A stretch of 64,000 nt of DNA, from the NCBI GenBank assembly GCA_024398965.1, contig JAKSIF010000005.1, positions 102,477 through 166,476 of the forward strand, written 5' to 3'. Shown in pieces: positions 1-6,474 of this stretch (within the stretch, counting starts at the first letter, position 1; each line of letters starts with the position of its first letter). The stretch comes from Fibrobacter sp. (GTDB lineage Bacteria; Fibrobacterota; Fibrobacteria; Fibrobacterales; Fibrobacteraceae). Position numbers and translations under genes: made by a program. The notes under the pieces are model-generated. The model was not told the origin of the DNA, did no database searches, and saw nothing but the letters and a program-made list of their open reading frames with translations.

Positions 1-72
1 GAAGCCTACGGCAAGAACAACTACGACCGAGAAAACCAGATTGTGGCCTTGGGCGTGGATCTGAGCTTCTAA
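1..72 (+). CDS. C-terminal end of an outer membrane beta-barrel-like protein (partial)
   Basis: The first 23 codons of the window read in frame to a TAA stop and end in ...VALGVDLSF. Alternating hydrophobic residues ending in a terminal Phe are typical of the last strand of Gram-negative outer membrane barrels, where the terminal aromatic helps recognition by the BAM complex. Only the tail is visible, so family and function cannot be told. A hairpin terminator follows closely. Confidence 0.5.
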   Translation, partial: EAYGKNNYDRENQIVALGVDLSF

Positions 73-90
73 AAGAAGATTACTTTATGC

Positions 91-126
91 AAAAAAGGAA
101 GTTGAGCAATCAACTTCCCTTTTTTA
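91..126. terminator. Bidirectional rho-independent terminator
   Basis: A 9-bp stem (GGAAGTTGA / TCAACTTCC) with a GCAA tetraloop is flanked by A6 on the left and T6 on the right, so it can work on both strands. It separates the partial plus-strand gene from the convergent aminotransferase, whose stop codon lies inside the hairpin. Confidence 0.8.
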
Positions 127-1405
127 TCAGCCAAATTTTGATTTGCTCAAAGCAATCACGAATAATCGCGATGATCGCATCCTGCTGTTCCGGGGTCATC
201 TTGTTGTCACTAGGGAGGCAAAGTCCACGAGCAAAGATATCAGCGCCAACATCTTCAACAGATCCATCGATGTAGGCATTGGTACGAGCACGGCCATTTC
301 CCTGTGCAGTAATGAACGCATGACTGCGATAGATAGGCTGCATATGCATAGGTTTCCACACTGGGCGACCTTCTGCATTCATTGCAGCAATCTTTTCCAA
401 GATTTCTGTAGGACAACTCTTGCCTTTCTCGTGAATATACAAGGCATCCGTTTCACCACGGACCTGCTTGCACATGGCTTCCTTGTCAATAATCATACAG
501 CTGAGCCAGAAGTTCGGTTCACTATTCTTTTCATCATAAGGATTCATCTGAACAGGAAGTCCCTTGAAGCCTTCCTTGTATCGCATGTAAATAGCCTTCT
601 TCTGAGAAATATGCTCTTCGAGATAAGGCATCTGGCCACGAACAACGCCAGCAATCACGTTGCTCATGCGATAGTTGAAGCCAACTTCTTCATGTTGATA
701 CCAGTTGGCGGCTTCGCGACTCTGGGTACTCCATTTACGAACCTTTTCAGCATCATCCTTCGAATCGGTAAGGAACATGCCGCCAGCACTTCCTGTAATG
801 ATCTTGTTGCCATTAAAGCTAATGGCATTGAAATCGCCAAAGGTTCCAGTCTGCCTACCCTTATAGGAAGCGCCAAAGCTTTCTGCAGCATCTTCAATAA
901 TTAGCGCATTATGGCGACGGCAAATCTCGCGAATTTCATCTACCTTGGCAGGAGTTCCATACAAATGGACCAAGACAACTAAACGGACCTCAGGATAGAT
1001 TTCAAAAGCTTTTTCGAGCGCAACGGGGTCCATGTTCCAAGTATCACGCTCCGTATCGATGAAAACAGCCTCGCCATTCTCATAGGCGATGGGATTCACC
1101 GTAGCATCAAAAGTCATGTCGCTGCAAAAAACCTTGCGCCCCTTGAGGCTACCCTCGCCCACCTTGGGCATTCCGTAAAGGGCCTCGCCGGCCAGCTTTG
1201 CACAAAGATGAAGAGCAGCTGTGCCAGCACTTAAGGCAACAGCATATTTGCAGCCAACCTTTTCAGCAACAAGACGTTCCGTTTCATTGATGTTTGCGCC
1301 AACGGTACTCATCCAGTTAGTTTCATAAGCTTCCTGAACGAACTTAATTTCATCACCATGCATGGTGGGACTAGACAACCAAACTTTTTTCTCAAAACGT
1401 TGCAT
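110..1405 (-). CDS. DegT/DnrJ/EryC1/StrS family PLP-dependent aminotransferase
   Basis: This is a fold-type I PLP aminotransferase of the sugar aminotransferase family, which usually converts nucleotide-linked keto-sugars to amino-sugars for surface glycans. Visible features are the N-terminal WLSSPTMHGDE segment, the SAGTAALHL cofactor-phosphate loop, the IIEDAAESFGA motif with the ring-N-binding Asp (about residue 172), and the Schiff-base Lys in SFNGNKIITGSAGG (about residue 201). The ATG at 1405 is preferred to an upstream GTG at 1426 because the family alignment begins at QRFEKKVWLS. The 431-aa length is somewhat long for the family because of an insert around EALYGMPKVGEGSLKG. The substrate sugar is unknown. 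The neighbours (ddh, dut) do not suggest a pathway. Confidence 0.88.
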   Translation of the reverse strand: MQRFEKKVWLSSPTMHGDEIKFVQEAYETNWMSTVGANINETERLVAEKVGCKYAVALSAGTAALHLCAKLAGEALYGMPKVGEGSLKGRKVFCSDMTFDATVNPIAYENGEAVFIDTERDTWNMDPVALEKAFEIYPEVRLVVLVHLYGTPAKVDEIREICRRHNALIIEDAAESFGASYKGRQTGTFGDFNAISFNGNKIITGSAGGMFLTDSKDDAEKVRKWSTQSREAANWYQHEEVGFNYRMSNVIAGVVRGQMPYLEEHISQKKAIYMRYKEGFKGLPVQMNPYDEKNSEPNFWLSCMIIDKEAMCKQVRGETDALYIHEKGKSCPTEILEKIAAMNAEGRPVWKPMHMQPIYRSHAFITAQGNGRARTNAYIDGSVEDVGADIFARGLCLPSDNKMTPEQQDAIIAIIRDCFEQIKIWLIKKGS

Positions 1406-1511
1406 AAGAAAACCCGTAAAACACACTAGTGTTAAATTCTATCTGTCCATAACTTAGTAAAAAACAAGGCGAACATTCTGTAATCAAGGGCACATGTCCA
1501 TATTTTAAAAG

Positions 1512-1546
1512 AAAAATACCCCCCGTCTTGTAACGGGGAGTATTTC
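1512..1546 (-). terminator. Rho-independent terminator after ddh
   Basis: Read on the minus strand, an imperfect stem AAATAC-TCCCCGT pairs with ACGGGG-GTATTT around a 6-nt loop and is followed by a T-rich run. It lies about 40 bp downstream of the ddh stop. Confidence 0.65.
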
Positions 1547-1588
1547 AAAAAAGCCAGGCTAACGCGGCCACGAGGCTGCGCGGAACTC

Positions 1589-2572
1589 TTACAGCAAGTG
1601 TGCGCGGAGTTCTTCGCCGCTCTGTTCGCTCAGGTATGCAGGAGGAACATCGAGAACGGTGAAGCAACCGGTCTTGCCTTCAGCCTTCATGCGAAGTGCT
1701 GCGCGGGCAAACGCGATCACTGCAGCAGTAGTGAATTCCGGATTGGAGTCCAGCTTCAGGCTGTATTCGATCACGTGGGTGTGTTCGTTGTTCATGCCGG
1801 TCTTGCCGGTACGAATCACGAAACCACCGTGAGCGAGACCGCTGTGGTTTGCATTGAATTCTTCTTCGCTGATGAAGTTTACGGTGGTGTCGTATTCATC
1901 GAAGTAGTTCTTCATGGTCTTGATTTCGTTTTCGACGTAGGCTGCATCTGCGCCTTCTTCAAGAACCACATAGCAAAGGCGGGTGTGCTTCTGACGGGTG
2001 GTCAGTTCAGGCATGGAACCGCTACGGACAGCTTCAAGAGCTTCCGGAACCGGGCAGGTGTACTGCTTGGCGTTCTTCACGCCCTTGATGCGGCGGACAG
2101 CGTCGGAGTGACCCTGAGAAACGCCCTTGCCCCAGAAGGTGTAATCCTTGCCATCAGGGAGGATTGCGTTTGCATAGACGCGGTTCAGGGAGAACATACC
2201 CGGATCCCAACCCACGGAGATCATGGCAATCTTGCCTGCAGCCTTGGCGGCAGCATCAACGTTTGCAAAGTGAGTAGGAATGTTGGCGTGGGTGTCGAAA
2301 GTATCGATAACGTTGAACTTGGCAGCCATTTCCGGAGTCATCTTGGGAAGGTCAGTAGCGCTACCGCCGCAGATCACCAGCATGTCGATCTTGTCGGCCC
2401 ACTTTTCGATTTCAGAGACGTTGAGAACGGGAATGTTCGGGGTCTGAATCTTGACAGTAGCGGGATCACGACGGGTGAACACTGCAACCAGTTCCATGTC
2501 CTTAGTCTTCTTGACTGCGCATTCGATGCCGCGGCCCAAGTTACCATAACCGAGAATAGCGATTTTTGCCAT
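1589..2572 (-). CDS. ddh: meso-Diaminopimelate D-dehydrogenase
   Basis: The predicted enzyme catalyses NADPH-dependent reductive amination of tetrahydrodipicolinate straight to meso-2,6-diaminopimelate, the shortcut branch of lysine and peptidoglycan precursor synthesis. The 327-aa length fits the family. Visible features are the N-terminal Rossmann motif ILGYGNLGRGIE, the CGGSATDLP and DTFDTHANIP segments that frame the cofactor site, the substrate-pocket stretch ISVGWDPGMFSLNR, and the C-terminal HSGLAHGGFVIRTG segment. It is a single gene with its own terminator; the upstream 337 bp carry AT-rich DNA and two palindromic sites. A coupled dapD/dapF branch is not visible here, so whether this is the only route to DAP cannot be judged. 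Confidence 0.95.
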   Translation of the reverse strand: MAKIAILGYGNLGRGIECAVKKTKDMELVAVFTRRDPATVKIQTPNIPVLNVSEIEKWADKIDMLVICGGSATDLPKMTPEMAAKFNVIDTFDTHANIPTHFANVDAAAKAAGKIAMISVGWDPGMFSLNRVYANAILPDGKDYTFWGKGVSQGHSDAVRRIKGVKNAKQYTCPVPEALEAVRSGSMPELTTRQKHTRLCYVVLEEGADAAYVENEIKTMKNYFDEYDTTVNFISEEEFNANHSGLAHGGFVIRTGKTGMNNEHTHVIEYSLKLDSNPEFTTAAVIAFARAALRMKAEGKTGCFTVLDVPPAYLSEQSGEELRAHLL

Positions 2573-2820
2573 AATAAAGGTCCTTATAGGGGGCTTTTTG
2601 AGAGTTTATTTTAAATTTTTCAGTGGGAAAAATAACAAAGAGTGAAAAACAAAACTACAAGTTTTTTGCCTATTTTTACGAGAGAAAAGGCATTTTTCGG
2701 CATTTTCTTTACATTTTGTGTAAAAATCAACGTTTTTACACTTTTTGTTTTACAATTTTTGTAAATCCAGAATTTACCGTTTTCCAAGCATCTTTTGCAA
2801 AAAAATGATTTTCAGCGCTT

Positions 2821-2838
2821 GTTAACGATTTCGTTAAC
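2821..2838. promoter_or_regulatory. Perfect 18-bp palindrome, possible operator (site 1)
   Basis: GTTAACGATTTCGTTAAC is a perfect inverted repeat with 8-bp arms and a TT centre. A diverged copy lies 55 bp downstream. The pair, with flanking CGCTT/AAGCG, is arranged as inverted copies of about 25 bp. It lies between dut and ddh, which are both minus-strand genes. Operator function is inference. Confidence 0.4.
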
Positions 2839-2875
2839 CAATCATGGCGAAATTCCATCAAAAACCAACGCATTA

Positions 2876-2893
2876 GTTAACGATTTGATTAAC
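2876..2893. promoter_or_regulatory. Imperfect 18-bp palindrome, possible operator (site 2)
   Basis: GTTAACGATTTGATTAAC repeats site 1 with two differences, which break the symmetry in one arm. It ends 16 bp beyond the dut stop codon on the minus strand. Confidence 0.35.
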
Positions 2894-2909
2894 AAGCGTT
2901 GCAGCAAGA

Positions 2910-3347
2910 TTATTTAACGCCGGTGCTGCCAAAGCCGCCGCGGTCTTTGTCATTGAGATCGCCTTCTTCAAATTCCAGAGTAGGCTGGATTTCCATGATG
3001 CGGAACTGGGCTATGCGGGAGCCTTTTTCGATGGTCACGTCTTCGGTGGCGTACACCGGCATTTTCCACCAGTCGCCCTTGCCACAGTAGCTGGAATCTA
3101 CCACGCCTACGGAATTGGTCTGCAGGATCTTAAAGTTCTTGAAGGTGGAACTGCGAGGAGCCAGGTGTGCCTCGTAGCCCTCGGGCAACTTCATGGCTAC
3201 CCCTAGGTGGATCAGCTTGAACTCGCCCTTCTTGAGGGTCACAGTTTCTGCCGCACTCAGGTCGATCCAGTCGGACTTTCCGCCCACATACGTAAGGCGC
3301 GGGATGGTGTCGTCAAGATATTGGATGGTGATTTTCTTTGAAGCCAT
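2910..3347 (-). CDS. dut: dUTP diphosphatase (dUTPase)
   Basis: Hydrolyses dUTP to dUMP and pyrophosphate, keeping uracil out of DNA and feeding thymidylate synthesis. The trimeric all-beta dUTPase motifs appear in order: APRSSTFKN (motif 2), GVVDSSYCGKGD (motif 3, with the catalytic-water Asp), KGSRIAQFRI (motif 4) and the mobile C-terminal DRGGFGSTG arm (motif 5). The ATG at 3347 is chosen over one at 3368 because AGGGGA lies 4-5 nt upstream of it, while the longer start falls inside a dispersed repeat. At 145 aa it matches the family size. It follows the TrmJ-like gene by 42 bp on the same strand. Confidence 0.95.
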   Translation of the reverse strand: MASKKITIQYLDDTIPRLTYVGGKSDWIDLSAAETVTLKKGEFKLIHLGVAMKLPEGYEAHLAPRSSTFKNFKILQTNSVGVVDSSYCGKGDWWKMPVYATEDVTIEKGSRIAQFRIMEIQPTLEFEEGDLNDKDRGGFGSTGVK

Positions 3348-3358
3348 GTTTTCCCCTG

Positions 3359-3386
3359 GATTCTTCACTTCGTTCAGAATGACGTG
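3359..3386. repeat. Dispersed palindromic element, GAAGAATCC type
   Basis: Read on the minus strand this is GTCATTCTGA, then ACGAAGTGAAG, then AATCC. It matches the general pattern of the dispersed elements at 4221, 13290 and 21868. It lies just before the dut Shine-Dalgarno, so it is probably part of the dut leader RNA. Confidence 0.6.
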
Positions 3387-3389
3387 TTT

Positions 3390-4193
3390 TTACTTATCCG
3401 CAGATTCCGAATTTTCAACGGAGGTTGCTTCTGCGGCTTTTGCGGCAGCAGCCTTGGCGCGGTCTTCGGCCTGTTCCAAGCGGGCGGGCTTTCCGGCGAC
3501 GTTACGAAGCAAGCCGAACAAGGCGCTCAGTTCGTTGCGGGTGGGGTGCAGGCGCTGGAGCAAGGTATTCAGGAAGTTGTCGCGCCAGGCCTGGTCGTGG
3601 TACTGACCTGTCAAATAGCGGTCCAGGAATTTCTTGAAGCCGTTGATCTGGTCGATGGTGGCGGGCTGGGTTTCGCAGGCTCCCTTGGAGCCGCGCTTGG
3701 CACGGCCTTCGCCGTTGGCAAGCGCTCCCGAACGGCAAAGTTCGTACAGCGAAACAGAAACTGCCTGACCCAAGTTCAAGCTCATGAGGCCCGGTACCGG
3801 AATTTCGCACTGGTAGGTGCAAGCGTTCACTTCTTCAAGAGCGAGGCCGCAGGATTCGCGACCGTACACCAAGGCGATGGTTCCGTCATCCGGCAACATG
3901 TCAGACAAGTCGGGCACCATGCAATGCTTGATAGCGCTACCGAAAATGCGGCGGCTGAAGGCTACTGCGCAAGAGCAATCGCCGATAGCTTCCTGGAAGG
4001 AATGGACGATGGTCGCCTTGTCCAGAATGTCGTGGCTGTTGGCTGCAGTGTGGTAGGAATTTTCGATGACCTTGTTGCGCTTGGGGTAAACAATGTACAG
4101 TTCATCCAAGGCGTAGCAATGCATGGCGCGGGCCACGAAGCCCACGTTGTGAGGATGTTCCGGTTCAACTAAGACAACTCTAAATTTTCGCAT
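3390..4193 (-). CDS. TrmH/SpoU-family RNA 2'-O-methyltransferase, TrmJ-like
   Basis: A SAM-dependent SPOUT methyltransferase, most like TrmJ, which methylates the ribose of nucleotide 32 in some tRNAs. The three SPOUT motifs are clear: PHNVGFVARAM near residue 15, LVYGRESCGL near residue 110 and MSLNLGQAVSVSLYEL near residue 137. The knot region is followed by a charged helical tail (residues about 180-267) rich in Ala, Lys and Glu, in place of the usual TrmJ C-terminal extension. The target RNA cannot be told from sequence. The start at 4193 (MRKFRVVLVEPEHPHN) fits the family N-terminus. The upstream region is filled with short repeats. Confidence 0.85.
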   Translation of the reverse strand: MRKFRVVLVEPEHPHNVGFVARAMHCYALDELYIVYPKRNKVIENSYHTAANSHDILDKATIVHSFQEAIGDCSCAVAFSRRIFGSAIKHCMVPDLSDMLPDDGTIALVYGRESCGLALEEVNACTYQCEIPVPGLMSLNLGQAVSVSLYELCRSGALANGEGRAKRGSKGACETQPATIDQINGFKKFLDRYLTGQYHDQAWRDNFLNTLLQRLHPTRNELSALFGLLRNVAGKPARLEQAEDRAKAAAAKAAEATSVENSESADK

Positions 4194-4220
4194 TTTCTTC
4201 CTTTAATTCTAAACGTTCTA

Positions 4221-4355
4221 GATCCTTCGTCGCTTCGCTCCTCAGGATGATACTGAAGGCTTACTCCTCAGGATGACACAGAAGGCTTACTCCTCAGGAT
4301 GACTCTGAAGGTTCGCTCCTCTGGACGACACAGTATAATCGCTCAGGATGACACC
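4221..4355. repeat. Tandem array of CTCAGGATGA-containing repeats
   Basis: A palindromic element (GATCCTTCG...CCTCAGGATGA) at 4221-4250 is followed by several head-to-tail units of about 26 bp of the form GAAGGCTTACTCCTCAGGATGA, with decay toward the right. The units are contiguous, so this is not a CRISPR. The array fills the space between the nucleotidyltransferase and the TrmJ-like gene. Confidence 0.8.
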
Positions 4356-4359
4356 GGGG

Positions 4360-5295
4360 TCAAATCTTCCAGCTAAAATCTTTTCCGCGGATTTCGTTTT
4401 GCACCACTTCGCCTTCCGCAAGGTCAGCGCCCGCGAACACGATAGAGCGATTCTTGCCACTTACCGTCAAGCGGTCATCCTGCCAGGAATCTACACCCAG
4501 TTCAGCCAAGCGGGCGGCGGTAGCATTCCACAAGCCCTCGGGCGAACCCATGTCAATCCAGGTGGCATCCATCTGGCTCATGTCTACAAAGGGCGGGCGG
4601 CCTGCGGCAATTTCCTGTTTCCAGAATTCACGGATGTCAAACTCCCCATCGGCAATGCGGGCCAGAGCCTCGTCGCTGTAATAGGAAACTCCCGAGAACG
4701 TAGCGGCAGCCCCCACTTCAGAACCAAAGCGGCCAGCCACACCCACCAGGCGACCTTCCCCATCCACACGGAAAGTATTCACCTTCGGGAAATCCACTGC
4801 CAGCAAGGCAACGCCCGGCGCAGTACTCTCCGGAGAGTCGGCGACAGAACCATTCTGTGCGCCCGCAGCAAATGCACGTTTCGCATTTTCTACAAACTTT
4901 TTCAAGTCAAAACTGCAGTAGGCGTCGCCGTTCATAATCAAGAGTCCACCGCGGTATCCTTCTCGCCAAATACGTTTTAAGGGTCCTGCCGTTCCTAAAA
5001 TTTCCGGTTCCACCCAGACCTTTTCAAAGCCAAGGCGTTCCCCTTCGGCCACAACCTGTTCAGCCAAATAGTGGGCATTAGCATGAAGACGAACCCCTGC
5101 GCAGTCCTTATCAGAAGCCATTGCTGCATCATCAACAATCGCCCTAGCCTTAATGACCTGCTGCTCTAGGATACTCTTGTCCACCACAGGAACCAAGGGC
5201 TTCGGCACATCGTTGGTCAAGGGACGTAGTCTTGTTCCCAAACCAGCCGCCAAAATCAAGACGTTCAATTTATTGGATTTATCGTTTTCCATCAT
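4360..5295 (-). CDS. NTP-transferase family sugar-phosphate nucleotidyltransferase (MurU-like)
   Basis: The N-terminal ILAAGLGTRLRPLTNDVPKP motif is the NTP-binding signature of sugar-1-phosphate nucleotidyltransferases, which make NDP-sugars. The GLLIMNGDAYCSFD segment carries the metal-binding Asp and WIDMGSPEGL is the usual C-terminal part of the fold. Among relatives it resembles the MurU/mannose-1-phosphate guanylyltransferase group (311 aa, no left-handed helix repeat domain). Two inserts, an Asp/Ala-rich stretch near residue 55 and AAGAQNGSVADSPESTAPG near residue 150, are unusual. The sugar and nucleotide are not determinable. The initiator could be the first or second Met (5295 or 5292). 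Confidence 0.8.
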   Translation of the reverse strand: MMENDKSNKLNVLILAAGLGTRLRPLTNDVPKPLVPVVDKSILEQQVIKARAIVDDAAMASDKDCAGVRLHANAHYLAEQVVAEGERLGFEKVWVEPEILGTAGPLKRIWREGYRGGLLIMNGDAYCSFDLKKFVENAKRAFAAGAQNGSVADSPESTAPGVALLAVDFPKVNTFRVDGEGRLVGVAGRFGSEVGAAATFSGVSYYSDEALARIADGEFDIREFWKQEIAAGRPPFVDMSQMDATWIDMGSPEGLWNATAARLAELGVDSWQDDRLTVSGKNRSIVFAGADLAEGEVVQNEIRGKDFSWKI

Positions 5296-5373
5296 TTACA
5301 AAAATAGAAAACCTCACCCTAAGACTAGGCTCCAAATTTCACAGGGGCCTTTAAATTACGACGAACTTCAAAA

Positions 5374-6390
5374 CTAGAACTTATGATTCCAGCTCAGAGC
5401 AATTCGATAGAAGAACCATTCTCGGCCGGTCTTTACCAACAGCGGTTCCTCATCGGCTTTTTCGTGTTTGGTCGCAAAGCTTCGCTCCCCCTCAACAGTG
5501 TAGAGAGTAGTCAAAGAATTCGTTTCATTCAATTTAAAACTCATAAGGAGACTCAAGTCGATCCACATGAAATCGCCATCGAAAGTACGGCCAACTTTTC
5601 CATAGTCGGCGGGATCATAGTGACCGTAGAACTCGCCCATGACACCAACCATATTCAGCACCAGGGGCATCTGGTAACCAAGAACACCTGTTACAGAATA
5701 TTGCCAGCCGTTGGCGCAGCCAGGAAACACCTGCCACTCCCAAATTTCACCATCATCCACGCCTGTTATGCCCTGATAAATCCACTTGTACGAAGCCACC
5801 ATTACCACATGGCTCCAATCACCCTCAATCAAGGCTCCCGTATCAAACTGGAATGTAGCCGAGGCCCAGTAATCATAATAGTAGTGAGCAAAGGGTGTCA
5901 GGGATTCGTATTCCGCCTTCTTGAAATTGTACTTGCTCATGCCATCAAATCCAAGAGGATTCCAGCCGGAACCAATGGACGCACCCGCACCAAAAACCAA
6001 GAAAGGAACAGGCGTAAAGTCAACGCCCAACTTGGGTCGCAAGGAAACAGGTGAAAGTTCCAAGGCTCCAGTCAATTCGACATTGGCGCCACTAAGCAAC
6101 CAGTGTGAGCCCAAGGGTGTGGGCAACGTATACGTGGCATTAAAGGTAGTCAAGGCCTTGGCGCCGTCGAAGGGACTTGCCACCGAAGCAAAGTGATCAT
6201 TCCCCGTTTCAATTTTTCGTTCAACATAACTGGCCGCCAGGGTTGTAAGAGAAAAGGACCAATCAGAAGCAGATGCATCGGAAGGATTTTCCGCAGATTC
6301 CTGAGCCAATACATTTTGTGTAAATAAAGATACAAGGAGGATCGCAAAAAAAGTTGCACCCCTTAAAGAAAAAACATTTTGACAAGCCAT
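5374..6390 (-). CDS. Predicted outer membrane beta-barrel protein, unknown function
   Basis: I do not recognise a named family. The start at 6390 gives a clean signal peptide (MACQNVFSLRGATFF, a hydrophobic core, then NVLA-QES). The mature part is rich in alternating Tyr/Trp/Phe strands with short turns (SHWLLSGANVELTGALEL, FVFGAGASIGSGWN, WSHVVMVASYKWIYQG) and ends ...IALSWNHKF, a terminal aromatic typical of outer membrane barrels. An upstream in-frame start would add 22 residues ahead of the signal peptide and is unlikely. The gene is divergent from the DUF748 gene with an 84-bp gap. Confidence 0.6.
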   Translation of the reverse strand: MACQNVFSLRGATFFAILLVSLFTQNVLAQESAENPSDASASDWSFSLTTLAASYVERKIETGNDHFASVASPFDGAKALTTFNATYTLPTPLGSHWLLSGANVELTGALELSPVSLRPKLGVDFTPVPFLVFGAGASIGSGWNPLGFDGMSKYNFKKAEYESLTPFAHYYYDYWASATFQFDTGALIEGDWSHVVMVASYKWIYQGITGVDDGEIWEWQVFPGCANGWQYSVTGVLGYQMPLVLNMVGVMGEFYGHYDPADYGKVGRTFDGDFMWIDLSLLMSFKLNETNSLTTLYTVEGERSFATKHEKADEEPLLVKTGREWFFYRIALSWNHKF

Positions 6391-6461
6391 ACAATTCACC
6401 ACTTTTCCATGAAATAATATAATAATCATTTTTGTCTGTTTTGGTTCTCGTATCAACTTTC

Positions 6462-6467
6462 TATTTT
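6462..6467 (+). promoter_or_regulatory. TAnnTT box 7 nt before the ATG of the DUF748 gene
   Basis: TATTTT ends 7 nt before the ATG at 6475 and there is no Shine-Dalgarno in AGAGCC. If it is a -10 box, transcription would start at or next to the ATG. Part of a recurring pattern in this window. Confidence 0.4.
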
Positions 6468-6474
6468 TAGAGCC

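Larger units (their letters stand above)
2573..2909. other. AT-rich intergenic region upstream of ddh
   Basis: These 337 bases hold no convincing gene. The part from about 2625 to 2800 is very AT-rich. Two related palindromic sites sit at 2821-2838 and 2876-2893. The ddh promoter is expected here, but I could not place it with confidence. Confidence 0.6.

Noticed and set aside
1598..2614. 338-aa plus-strand frame opposite ddh
   Set aside because: Shadow of ddh, which has all family motifs.
2623..2808. 61-aa plus-strand frame in the AT-rich region
   Set aside because: Phe/Tyr/Lys-rich translation of AT-rich DNA with no ribosome site or conserved features.
3348..3368. Upstream ATG start for dut at 3368
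   Set aside because: It lies in a dispersed repeat; the ATG at 3347 has AGGGGA upstream and gives the normal family length.
4221..4355. Possible CRISPR array
   Set aside because: Repeat units are contiguous and imperfect without unique spacers, and no cas genes are present.
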